A DNA stretch of 64,000 nt from Oscillospiraceae bacterium (lineage in GTDB: Bacteria > Bacillota > Clostridia > Oscillospirales > Ruminococcaceae). Where the stretch lies: the NCBI GenBank assembly GCA_900768125.1, contig CAAGBS010000024.1, positions 1 through 64,000 of the forward strand. The letters are read 5' to 3'. The translations under genes and the position numbers were made by a program. The notes under the pieces are model-generated. The model was not told where the DNA came from, did not search any database, and saw nothing but the letters and a program-made list of their open reading frames with translations. This document shows positions 16,677 to 23,930 of the stretch, one piece after another; the first letter of the stretch is position 1; every line of letters begins with the position of its first letter.

Positions 16677-16942
16677 CAAAAAAAGCACTAAATTATAATT
16701 CTAGCATATTGTTTTTCGCTTCCTTTTGTCACAAAAGGAAGTGGGGGTGTGGGGTGTCTCCCCCGGTGGGGGAGGTGGCGCAAAGCGCCGGAGGGGTTGA
16801 CCGAAAGACCAAAGCCCCCGCCACTCCGCACGATAGTGCGGCTTTACGCTTCAAAGGCGCTAAAGGGGGCGTGGGGGAAAAACAAGAGTTTTTCCCCCAC
16901 AGTCTTTCGCAATTTATTGTTGTTTGGACTTTTTCGACAGAC
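16677..16942. repeat. Long intergenic repeat, copy B (inverted relative to copy A)
   Basis: Reverse-complement relative of 9659-9909, beginning AAAAAAAGCAC with ATTATAATT and GCATATTGTTTTTCGCTTCC, and ending at CAATTTATTGTTG with TTTTTCGACAG. It includes the GCTTCCTTTTGT/ACAAAAGGAAG stem, the CTCCCCC/GGGGGAG hairpin and a GGGGGAAAAAC/GTTTTTCCCCC hairpin. It carries no gene and is flanked on both sides by the GGGAGGGGC palindrome. Confidence 0.85.
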
Positions 16943-16946
16943 AGAA

Positions 16947-16966
16947 GGGAGGGGCTTGCCCCTCCC
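16947..16966. repeat. Palindrome GGGAGGGGC/GCCCCTCCC, copy 2
   Basis: Identical to copy 1, exactly 300 bp downstream, on the far side of long-repeat copy B. It lies just downstream of the stop codon of the minus-strand flavoprotein gene. Confidence 0.8.
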
Positions 16967-16995
16967 GCTGTTTTATTCCGTATCGCTTTATAAGT

Positions 16996-17619
16996 TTATC
17001 TGATGAAATTAGTGCGTATCACCTTTTCAGGTACGGGACAGGCGATTCCTGCGTTCTTTCCTGCTTCGATGCACTTCAGAAGCCAGGTCATATTCTTTGC
17101 GAGCGTGGAAAGCGTCTGCAATCCCTCTGCGTCCTGCATTACCTGCTCCGGCAGATTTCCGTGTACCTGGTTCCAGTACTGTGAGCCGACCACCGGCATA
17201 TTGTTGATGGTGAAGTACTTGTTGAGCTGGTCGAACGCTGCGGAAGCTCCTCCTCTGCGGCAGCTTACTACGCCTGCCGCGGGCTTGAACGCAAGGTTCT
17301 TGCCGCCGGAATAGAACGCTCTGTCCATGAACGAGCACATAGCTCCGCTCAGCGCCGCATAATGCACCGGAGACCCGAAGATGAATCCGTCAGCCTGCGC
17401 CGCCTTTGCGACAAACTCGTTGACTACATCGTCAATCGCGCACTTTCCGAGACCTTTCTTGCATGCGCCGCAGCCGATACAGCCGGATATGGGCTTATTT
17501 CCTACCCAGAATATCTCGGTATGTACTCCAAGCTCCTCGAACACGGACGCGGCGTGCTTCAGCGCGGCATCGGTGCAGCCGTGCTCGTGGGGACTTCCGT
17601 TTACCAGTAATACAGTCAT
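16996..17619 (-). CDS. Flavodoxin-fold NADPH-dependent FMN reductase / iron-sulfur flavoprotein-like
   Basis: A 207-residue flavodoxin-like oxidoreductase. The FMN phosphate loop NGSPHEHGCTD follows the first strand. ISGCIGCGACKKG near residues 44-56 is a compact Cys cluster seen in iron-sulfur flavoprotein relatives. GSPVHYAALSGAMCSFMDR forms the second flavin-binding segment. It probably moves electrons from NAD(P)H to a small acceptor in the cytoplasm. It has its own promoter on the minus strand, divergent from the zinc-ribbon protein gene. The substrate is unknown. Confidence 0.82.
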   Translation of the reverse strand: MTVLLVNGSPHEHGCTDAALKHAASVFEELGVHTEIFWVGNKPISGCIGCGACKKGLGKCAIDDVVNEFVAKAAQADGFIFGSPVHYAALSGAMCSFMDRAFYSGGKNLAFKPAAGVVSCRRGGASAAFDQLNKYFTINNMPVVGSQYWNQVHGNLPEQVMQDAEGLQTLSTLAKNMTWLLKCIEAGKNAGIACPVPEKVIRTNFIR

Positions 17620-17649
17620 GATGGTACCTCCTGAGAATCAATATACCCT

Positions 17650-17678
17650 ATTATATACCATAGCCCAAAAAATTGCAA
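17650..17678 (-). promoter_or_regulatory. Promoter of the flavoprotein gene
   Basis: On the minus strand TTGCAA, a 17-nt spacer and TATAAT. Just upstream, GTAAC-TTTCG-GTTGC (about 17675-17689) is an imperfect palindrome overlapping the -35, possibly an operator for a redox-type repressor. Confidence 0.7.
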
Positions 17679-17715
17679 CCGAAAGTTACATAGCTCAAAC
17701 TGTTTCGCGGTGATG

Positions 17716-17744
17716 TTGACATTATAACCTGATAGTATTATAAT
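17716..17744 (+). promoter_or_regulatory. Consensus sigma-A promoter of the zinc-ribbon gene
   Basis: TTGACA (17716-17721), 17-nt spacer, TATAAT (17739-17744). It is divergent from the flavoprotein promoter. Confidence 0.8.
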
Positions 17745-17766
17745 TATAATCAAAGAAGGTGAGCGA

Positions 17767-18444
17767 ATGCAGAAACAGCGCGGACGAATCTGCCCGTGGT
17801 GCGGCAGAAAGCTGAATATAGTATTCAAAGATACGGAAAAAGCAATTGAAAGCGTGAAGCCGGGTCAGAAGTACACCACCCGGGGCATAAGAAACGATGT
17901 CCTTGAAAAAGACGACATATGGTCATGCGGCGAGCCGATGTACTGCGAAAAATGCGGAGTGCAGATAGCACTGCAGAGCAATCCGACCATACTGATGAAG
18001 ACAGCGCTGTTTCTCGCGCTGATAATATTGTTGGTCGGGACGGCTCTGGTCTTCGCATTCAGGTGGTACGCCTGTATTGTTATTTCTATCGCTGCCGCTA
18101 TATGCCTGCTGGCTGTATTCGCGGCAGCGCTCTGCAGAATGTCATTCATACGGAAGTGGCGGAGCAACCTCAGATATGTCAGCGAACAGGCGGAGCCGGA
18201 TTTTAAGGTCAGGCTTTCGCAGCCCGCCGACAACAGCCGCGCATTGTTTCCGACCAATATATTCATGGCGCCTTTTCAGCAGAAAAACATCTATGTGGAG
18301 CTTATGAGCGTTAACGGCGGCGATGCGTATTTCAGAATATGCGCTGCATTCGATTCAGCAAAGCAAAGCCTGCAGCACCGGACTATCCATCTGTACTTTG
18401 AGGGCAGGTCGGTCTGCAGTGCCGAGATAACCGAGATACTTTAA
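17767..18444 (+). CDS. Zinc-ribbon protein with two membrane segments
   Basis: 225 residues. An N-terminal CPWCGRK knuckle and a second CEKCG near residue 62 make a four-Cys zinc ribbon in the cytoplasm. Two adjacent hydrophobic helices follow near 78-120, and a soluble C-terminal domain of about 95 residues ends the protein. No enzymatic motif is recognised. RBS GAAGGTGAG is near 17755. Fifteen bases separate it from the DMT transporter gene, so the two probably share a transcript. Function unknown. Confidence 0.7.
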   Translation: MQKQRGRICPWCGRKLNIVFKDTEKAIESVKPGQKYTTRGIRNDVLEKDDIWSCGEPMYCEKCGVQIALQSNPTILMKTALFLALIILLVGTALVFAFRWYACIVISIAAAICLLAVFAAALCRMSFIRKWRSNLRYVSEQAEPDFKVRLSQPADNSRALFPTNIFMAPFQQKNIYVELMSVNGGDAYFRICAAFDSAKQSLQHRTIHLYFEGRSVCSAEITEIL

Positions 18445-18459
18445 ACCGGAAGTGAAAAA

Positions 18460-19416
18460 ATGACTAAATACCTTAACAGAATATGGGCGGTCGTGCTGCT
18501 CGCTTTCGTGTCCTGCGCACTGTGGGGAAGCGCGTTCCCGATGATAAAGATAGGCTACGAGCAGTTCGGCATAACTGAGAGCGGTCCCGGTGCGAAGATA
18601 CTTTTCGCCGGGGTGAGATTCGTTATCGCAGGAATACTCGCATGGACGGCGGGCAGCACTGCACGCAGAAAGCCGCTCATTCCTAAAAAGACCGAATGGA
18701 CTAAAATAATGCTTCTTAGCCTTTTCCAGACTATTCTTCAATACTTTTTCTTCTACCTTGGGCTTGCGAACTGCTCCGGCGTGAAATCCTCGATAATCAA
18801 CGGCTCGGGCGCATTCGTCGTGATACTGCTGACTACGCTCGTTTTCCGCATGGAAAAACTCACATTTAAGAAGCTTCTCGGCTGTATCCTTGGCTTCGCG
18901 GGAATAATCGCGATAAATCTCGGCGGCGACATGTCCGGCTTCGCGTGGAACGGCGAGGGCTTCATCTTCCTGACTGTACTCAGCTACGCCGGCTCCACTA
19001 TCCTAATCAAAAGATTCACCGGCGAGGGCGCCGACCCGGTTATGATGTCGTCCCTGCAGTTCGTTTTCGGCGGACTGGTGCTCACGCTGATGGGGCTTTT
19101 CATGGGCGGCACGGTGGAAAGCGGCTGGCAGTTCAGCGGCGCGGGACTGGGCACGCTGATGTGGCTCGCGTTCGTGTCGGCGGCGGCATACAGCCTGTGG
19201 GCTATCCTGCTGAAATACAATCCGGTAAGCCGGGTCGCAGTTTTCGGGTTCCTGAATCCGGTCTGCGGCGTGCTGCTTTCCGCTCTGCTGCTGGACGAAA
19301 CTGAGCAGGCGTTCAATCTGCGGTCGGTGCTGGCGCTGGCGCTCGTGTGCCTTGGAATCTTCATCGTCAACTACGAAAAAAACCGGACAAATCCCCGCAA
19401 TGAATCCCGGAGGTAA
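18460..19416 (+). CDS. DMT-superfamily EamA-type transporter
   Basis: 318 residues with about ten membrane helices arranged as two EamA repeats. The first begins FVSCALWGSAFPMIKIGY and the second near residue 165 (LTVLSYAGSTILIKRF). Family members export amino acids, nucleobases, sugars or other metabolites across the cytoplasmic membrane; the substrate cannot be read from the sequence. It ends two bases before queH, whose RBS GGAGG lies inside its 3' end, so it is transcribed with queH. Confidence 0.85.
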   Translation: MTKYLNRIWAVVLLAFVSCALWGSAFPMIKIGYEQFGITESGPGAKILFAGVRFVIAGILAWTAGSTARRKPLIPKKTEWTKIMLLSLFQTILQYFFFYLGLANCSGVKSSIINGSGAFVVILLTTLVFRMEKLTFKKLLGCILGFAGIIAINLGGDMSGFAWNGEGFIFLTVLSYAGSTILIKRFTGEGADPVMMSSLQFVFGGLVLTLMGLFMGGTVESGWQFSGAGLGTLMWLAFVSAAAYSLWAILLKYNPVSRVAVFGFLNPVCGVLLSALLLDETEQAFNLRSVLALALVCLGIFIVNYEKNRTNPRNESRR

Positions 19417-19418
19417 TT

Positions 19419-20042
19419 ATGCAAAAACAGAACTATCAGAAAATGCTGGAAAAAATAATCGCGGATATCCCCGAGGGCAGTTCGCCGACACTGCTTCTTC
19501 ACAGCTGCTGTGCGCCCTGCTCCAGCTACTGTCTGGAGTATCTTTCGCAGTATTTTAAAATAACCCTGCTCTACTACAACCCGAATATCTCGCCACGGGA
19601 GGAGTTCGAAAAGCGCACCGAGGAACTGCGCCGCCTGGTATCGCAGCTTCCAATGAAGCACCCTGCGGAAGTGGTCGTGCCGGAGTACAGACCGGAGGAG
19701 TTCTACAATGCTGTCAAAGGCATGGAGGATATCCCCGAGGGCGGCGAGCGCTGCTTCGTGTGCTACCGCCTGCGGCTGGAAAAATCGGCTCAGTATGCGG
19801 CGGAGCACGGGTTCGACTACTTCTGCTCCACGCTCTCGATAAGTCCGATGAAGAACGCACAGAAGCTGAACGAAATAGGCGCGGAGCTTTCCGAAATATA
19901 CCCCGTGAAGCTTCTCCCGTCCGACTTCAAGAAAAAGGGCGGCTATCTCCGCTCGATAGAACTATCAAGGGAATACGGGCTTTACCGCCAGAACTACTGC
20001 GGCTGCGTTTTCTCAAAACAGGAAGCGGAAAACAGAAAATAA
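19419..20042 (+). CDS. queH: Epoxyqueuosine reductase QueH
   Basis: Reduces epoxyqueuosine to queuosine in tRNA, the last step of Q modification, in the cytoplasm. The 207-residue protein has the QueH N-terminus LLLHSCCAPCSSYC with the adjacent cysteines 30 and 31, a mid-protein CFVCYRLRLEK, and a late NYCGCVFS; these cysteines are expected to bind the 4Fe-4S cluster and the second metal. No other queuosine genes are in the window, so the precursor is salvaged or made elsewhere. It lies in an operon with the DMT transporter directly upstream, which could conceivably handle a precursor (speculative). Confidence 0.9.
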   Translation: MQKQNYQKMLEKIIADIPEGSSPTLLLHSCCAPCSSYCLEYLSQYFKITLLYYNPNISPREEFEKRTEELRRLVSQLPMKHPAEVVVPEYRPEEFYNAVKGMEDIPEGGERCFVCYRLRLEKSAQYAAEHGFDYFCSTLSISPMKNAQKLNEIGAELSEIYPVKLLPSDFKKKGGYLRSIELSREYGLYRQNYCGCVFSKQEAENRK

Positions 20043-20102
20043 TTTAAATCAGATGAAATTTTTTATTAATGCTCCGACTACCAGATAAAGGAGGGTGTTA
20101 TT

Positions 20103-21002
20103 ATGAAAAAGCTATTATCTCTGTTGATCATTCTCGTTATGTCGGTCACGGCGATGTGCCTGCCAGTCTCGGCTGAACCGCTCACAGTAATAGACAGCCG
20201 CGAGTGGTCCGGCATGATGCCAAAAACCTGCCGATTTGTCACAAAGAACACCAGCATGACGAAAAACATCTGCGTTGAATCCGATGAAATGATGGTCGTG
20301 ACGGACGGCTCGAATCTAAAAATCAAGGGAAAGCTGACCGTAAAAGGAACGCTGATAATCCACTACGGCGCTCAAGTGACAGTCATGGACGGCGGGCAGC
20401 TTATACTTACCAAGCCCGCTATAGTTGTCGCGAACGGCACAGTTGCAGTCAGCAGGGGCGGAAAGCTGCGGAACTACGGTTATCTGCAATCCTCCGGCAG
20501 AACTGCCGTGAAGGGCGTACTGAAAACCTACAAGACCGGAACTTTCTCATACTACGCCGAACCGGAGATATACCAGTCGGGCGAAGTCATCGGCAGCACC
20601 ACCGAAATAACCGGTGCGCCGCTCTACTACGCCGCAGATTATCAATATCTGGTCGGCCGCGAACTTGAGGCTTTCAGCGAGTACACCGGAGAATCCAGAA
20701 CGATTTCCGCAGAGGACAGCAAATCTGTAGTCTGGGCGGCGGAAGCGGTGCTGTACAAGTATGACAAAACGCTGTACAGCCCCACACCGCTGGACGGCGA
20801 TACTGAAATCGACGACTACCTCTACCATCAGGAATACATGGTCGAACCCAAGAACCGCGACCCGGGACTTTATCCGGCTATCTATGTCTACGACGACGGA
20901 AGCCTTGTATTGCTGACAAGAAGCGCCAAGGACGGATCGGCGACCGCTGATATTTACAACACAATACGCGGCTCGCAGAAGACAAGCTATTACGATTTCT
21001 GA
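20103..21002 (+). CDS. Secreted protein with short beta-solenoid-like region
   Basis: 299 residues with a clear signal peptide (MKKLLSLLIILVMSVTAMC then PVSAEP). Residues about 70-145 consist of short strands with periodic Gly and hydrophobics (LKIKGKLTVKGTLIIHYGA, GGQLILTKPAIVVANGTVAV), suggesting three to five coils of a right-handed beta-solenoid. The C-terminal half has no recognised motif. It is preceded by AAAGGAGGG and followed by a strong terminator. Probably exported and cell-wall associated or free; the function is unknown. Confidence 0.7.
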   Translation: MKKLLSLLIILVMSVTAMCLPVSAEPLTVIDSREWSGMMPKTCRFVTKNTSMTKNICVESDEMMVVTDGSNLKIKGKLTVKGTLIIHYGAQVTVMDGGQLILTKPAIVVANGTVAVSRGGKLRNYGYLQSSGRTAVKGVLKTYKTGTFSYYAEPEIYQSGEVIGSTTEITGAPLYYAADYQYLVGRELEAFSEYTGESRTISAEDSKSVVWAAEAVLYKYDKTLYSPTPLDGDTEIDDYLYHQEYMVEPKNRDPGLYPAIYVYDDGSLVLLTRSAKDGSATADIYNTIRGSQKTSYYDF

Positions 21003-21020
21003 GTTTTTAATCATGGATAT

Positions 21021-21053
21021 CACCCCGGGGCTGGCGGCTTCGGGGTGTTTTTT
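21021..21053 (+). terminator. Strong terminator after the secreted solenoid gene
   Basis: CACCCCG (21021-21027) pairs with CGGGGTG (21041-21047), followed by TTTTTT. Confidence 0.85.
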
Positions 21054-21067
21054 CATGCAAAATCCTG

Positions 21068-21096
21068 TTGCATATTCCGGAATAATGTGGTATAAT
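21068..21096 (+). promoter_or_regulatory. Promoter of the flavin reductase-ung operon
   Basis: TTGCAT (21068-21073), 17-nt spacer, TATAAT (21091-21096). Confidence 0.7.
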
Positions 21097-21135
21097 TAAG
21101 ATGAAGCAATATGCAAAAGAAGAAAGGATCAGACT

Positions 21136-21735
21136 ATGGAAAAAGTTCAATGGAAGCCCGGAACGCTTCTTTCACCCGTTCCTGCTGTATTAGTGTCCTG
21201 CGGCACAATGGAAAAGCCCACCGCGCTCACCATCGCGTGGACCGGAATAATCTGCTCTGACCCGGCGAAGACTTACATTTCAGTCAGACCGGAAAGGAAC
21301 TCCTATAACATCATCAAGGAAAGCGGCGAATTTGTCATCAACATGATGCCGTCCACCCTTGTCCGCTCGGTCGATTACTGCGGTATCAAATCCGGAAAGA
21401 ACGAGGATAAGCTTGCAAAAATGAAGCTCTATCCCCAGGAAAGCAACACTGTTTCCGCACCGCAGATAGCGCAGGCGCCCATCTCAATCGAATGCAAGGT
21501 AACTGAGGTTATCCCGCAGGGTTCGCACGATATGTTCATCGCGCAGATAATGTCAGTCAACATCGACAAGAACCTCATCGACGAAAAGGGAAAGCTTCAC
21601 ATTGAAAAGGCGGGACTGATGGCTTACGCCCACGGGACTTACTTCGCGCTCGGAAAGAAGATAGGCACTTTCGGCTTCTCAGTCAAGCCCAAGCGCACGA
21701 AAAATTCCAAGAATCCCCACAAAAAGAGGAAATGA
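21136..21735 (+). CDS. Flavin reductase-like domain protein
   Basis: A 199-residue FMN-binding split-barrel protein of the flavin reductase-like family. The N-terminal PAVLVSCGTMEKPTALTIAWTG, the central ISVRPERNSYNIIKESGEFVIN, which shapes the FMN site, and a basic C-terminal tail (KPKRTKNSK) are visible. Such proteins reduce flavin for partner oxygenases or act as general reductases in the cytoplasm; the electron partner is unknown. It begins a run of closely spaced plus-strand genes with ung three bases after its stop. Confidence 0.85.
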   Translation: MEKVQWKPGTLLSPVPAVLVSCGTMEKPTALTIAWTGIICSDPAKTYISVRPERNSYNIIKESGEFVINMMPSTLVRSVDYCGIKSGKNEDKLAKMKLYPQESNTVSAPQIAQAPISIECKVTEVIPQGSHDMFIAQIMSVNIDKNLIDEKGKLHIEKAGLMAYAHGTYFALGKKIGTFGFSVKPKRTKNSKNPHKKRK

Positions 21736-21738
21736 TCT

Positions 21739-22407
21739 ATGATGAACATAGGCAACGAATGGGACGCGCTTCTTGCTGACGAGATACAGAAGGATTACTA
21801 CAAGAAGCTGCGTGCATTCCTTATAAGCGAGTACACGACCCGGCGTATCTATCCGCCGATGGAGGATATCTTCAACGCGCTGAAGCACACCACATACAGC
21901 GATGTGCGCGCGGTGATACTCGGTCAGGACCCTTACCACGGTCCCGGGCAGGCGCATGGAATGTGCTTTTCTGTGAAAAAGGGCACTCCCCCGCCGCCCT
22001 CCCTGCAGAACATCTTCAAGGAGATGAAATCTGACCTCGGGATAGACCCGCCCGCACACGGCGAGCTGACTTCCTGGGCAGACAACGGCGTGCTGCTGCT
22101 GAACACAGTTCTTACCGTGCGCGAGGGACAGGCGAACAGTCACAGGGGAATGGGCTGGGAACAGTTCACAGACCGGATAATTCAGCTGCTCAACCAGCGC
22201 GAAAAGCCGATGGTCTTCCTGCTGTGGGGCGGCAATGCACGCTCCAAGGCGAGACTTATCACAAATCCTAACCATCTGGTGCTGCAGTGCGCACATCCCA
22301 GTCCGCTCTCGGCGTACAACGGATTCTTCGGCTGCAGGCATTTCTCCAAAGCCAACGAATTTCTCACCAGCCATGGTATGGAGCCTATCAACTGGAAGCT
22401 GGACTAG
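21739..22407 (+). CDS. ung: Uracil-DNA glycosylase, family 1 (Ung)
   Basis: Removes uracil from DNA as the first step of base excision repair. The 222-residue protein contains the catalytic water-activating motif GQDPYHG with Asp64, the uracil-binding Asn in LLLNTVLTVR, and the DNA-intercalation/His motif HPSPLSAYNGF with His186. The length matches the family. Its ATG lies inside the short gap after the flavin reductase stop, with AGAGGA as RBS. Confidence 0.95.
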   Translation: MMNIGNEWDALLADEIQKDYYKKLRAFLISEYTTRRIYPPMEDIFNALKHTTYSDVRAVILGQDPYHGPGQAHGMCFSVKKGTPPPPSLQNIFKEMKSDLGIDPPAHGELTSWADNGVLLLNTVLTVREGQANSHRGMGWEQFTDRIIQLLNQREKPMVFLLWGGNARSKARLITNPNHLVLQCAHPSPLSAYNGFFGCRHFSKANEFLTSHGMEPINWKLD

Positions 22408-22423
22408 GAAACGGAGGTTTTCC

Positions 22424-22993
22424 ATGTATTCTGACAACGAGCTTTTCGACGTGCTCACCGAGTCCGGCGAGCGCACCGAGACCACCAAGCGCCGCGGTGA
22501 TATCCACCGTGACGGAGACTGGCACGCAAGCGTCCATATCTGGATAGCCCGGCGGCGGATATCCGGCATGGAATACCTTCTTCAAAAGCGCGCTGACGAT
22601 AAGGATTCATTCCCCGGCTGCTGGGACGCAGCATCCACAGGTCACATCGACGCTGGCGAGGACGCGATCACAGCCGCTATCCGGGAACTTCGCGAGGAAC
22701 TTGGAATACGCGCGAGACCGTCAGAACTGGTTCTGCTTTTCCGCAGAAAAGTCAGCGAGGATAATGTATTCCATGGAAAGCGCTTCATAAACAACGAGCT
22801 GAAATGGGTGTTCCTGTTCAAAGGCGCTCTGCCGGACTGCGCGATCAACTTCGAGCAGGAGGAAATCTCCGGCGTAGCATGGCAGAATGCCGCCGCAATA
22901 AGAAAAGCGCTCGAGAAAAACGACCCCGCCTACTGCATAGACCTGCAGGAATTTCGCGAAGTGCACTGCTGCACCAAGGATATCCTGCCATAA
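22424..22993 (+). CDS. NUDIX hydrolase (isopentenyl-diphosphate isomerase-like subgroup)
   Basis: 189 residues. The Nudix box starts at GHIDAGE near residue 71 and ends in RELREELGI, matching Gx5Ex7REUxEExGU. The flanking SVHIWIARRR and LQKRADDKDSFPGCWD resemble the YfcD/IPP-isomerase-like NUDIX group. It probably hydrolyses a nucleoside-diphosphate derivative in the cytoplasm. An open frame continues upstream to 22235 inside ung, but the ATG at 22424 has a good CGGAGGT (22412-22418) and is chosen. It follows ung by 16 bases. Confidence 0.87.
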   Translation: MYSDNELFDVLTESGERTETTKRRGDIHRDGDWHASVHIWIARRRISGMEYLLQKRADDKDSFPGCWDAASTGHIDAGEDAITAAIRELREELGIRARPSELVLLFRRKVSEDNVFHGKRFINNELKWVFLFKGALPDCAINFEQEEISGVAWQNAAAIRKALEKNDPAYCIDLQEFREVHCCTKDILP

Positions 22994-23008
22994 GAAAGGA
23001 AATGACAC

Positions 23009-23350
23009 ATGCCATTTATCAACACAAAGTATTCACAGGACATAACCGCCGAGCAGGAGACCGAGCTTAAATCCGCTCTGGGCTCCGCAGTTTCGGCGCT
23101 CGGGAAGACTGAGTCCTGGCTCATGCTCGGGTTTGAGAAGAACTGCGACCTCTATTTCCGCGGCGAAAAATCCGAGAAGATAGCGTTCGTGGACGTCAGC
23201 GTTTACGGGAGCGTTTCCCCAGCCGCCTGCGAAAAAATGACGGCTGAGATATGCAGTCTGTACACCAGGGTGCTCGGAGTTCCCGCCGACAAGATCTACG
23301 TCAAGTACAGTTCTACCGATAACTGGGGCTGGAACGGCGGCAATTTCTGA
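23009..23350 (+). CDS. MIF-like tautomerase
   Basis: A 113-residue protein resembling macrophage migration inhibitory factor and the tautomerase superfamily. Pro2 becomes the N-terminal catalytic proline after Met removal. The middle strand KTESWLMLGFEKN corresponds to the segment that builds the MIF trimer pocket, and the C-terminal NWGWNGGNF matches the MIF ending. MIF homologues tautomerise phenylpyruvate-type substrates. No signal peptide is present. Whether the protein is released from the cell, and whether it affects a host, cannot be told from sequence. It is the last gene of the flavin reductase-ung-NUDIX run and ends before a two-way terminator. Confidence 0.8.
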   Translation: MPFINTKYSQDITAEQETELKSALGSAVSALGKTESWLMLGFEKNCDLYFRGEKSEKIAFVDVSVYGSVSPAACEKMTAEICSLYTRVLGVPADKIYVKYSSTDNWGWNGGNF

Positions 23351-23360
23351 TCTGCGCTGA

Positions 23361-23390
23361 AAAAAAGTGCTGCGTAAACAGCCCTTTTTT
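23361..23390. terminator. Two-way terminator between the tautomerase and rnhA genes
   Basis: An A-run plus GTGCTG pairs with CAGCCC plus a T-run (one mismatch). The A/T arms serve both converging transcripts. Confidence 0.7.
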
Positions 23391-23833
23391 TATTTATTCG
23401 AGTAGATATCCCGCTGCGCAACTGCCATGCGGTCGCAGCGCTCGTTCTCCTCATGTCCGGCGTGTCCCTTTATCCAAGCGAACTCGACATCGTGGGTATC
23501 CAGAAGACCAAGCAGCTTATCCCAGAGTTCAGGATTCAGCGCCGGCTTTCCGTCGGATTTCTTCCAGCCGCGCTTCTTCCAGCCCTTTGCCCAGCCTTTA
23601 GTTATGCCGTCCACGACATACTTGCTGTCAGTCGTCACCCTGACCTTGCACGGGTATTTGAGCGCGGACAGCGCTTCAATAACACCGGTCAGTTCCATGC
23701 GGTTGTTCGTTGTGTGTGCTTCCCCGCCGCTTATCTCCTTTTCGTAGCCGTCACAGCGTAGTATCGCTCCCCAGCCGCCGGGACCCGGATTCCCGCTGCA
23801 TGCTCCATCGGAGAATATTTCAACAAATTTCAT
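23390..23833 (-). CDS. rnhA: Ribonuclease HI
   Basis: Cleaves RNA in RNA-DNA hybrids. At 147 residues it shows the conserved acidic site: Asp9 in IFSDGACSGNPG, Glu47 in NRMELTG, Asp69 in TTDSKYV and a late Asp in NERCDRMA, together with the GHAGHEEN His loop. The basic KGWAKGWKKRGWKK handle for substrate binding, also seen in E. coli RNase HI, is intact. It stands alone, convergent with the tautomerase gene. Confidence 0.95.
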   Translation of the reverse strand: MKFVEIFSDGACSGNPGPGGWGAILRCDGYEKEISGGEAHTTNNRMELTGVIEALSALKYPCKVRVTTDSKYVVDGITKGWAKGWKKRGWKKSDGKPALNPELWDKLLGLLDTHDVEFAWIKGHAGHEENERCDRMAVAQRDIYSNK

Positions 23834-23881
23834 ACTACCTCTTTCTGGTCGGGTCTTTTATCAATAGTATTCCCACCAAAA

Positions 23882-23915
23882 TGAAAACAAACAGCCCCGA
23901 GTGTCCCCGGGGCTG
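23882..23915 (-). terminator. Terminator of the ten-gene transporter operon
   Basis: On the minus strand CAGCCCCG/CGGGGCTG (23892-23899 with 23908-23915) is followed by TTTGTTTTCA. Confidence 0.85.
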
Positions 23916-23930
23916 AAGTTTTGCCTGGAA

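Noticed and set aside
9659..16942. Composite transposon bounded by inverted repeats
   Set aside because: No transposase, no terminal target duplications recognised, and the repeats look like dispersed intergenic elements.
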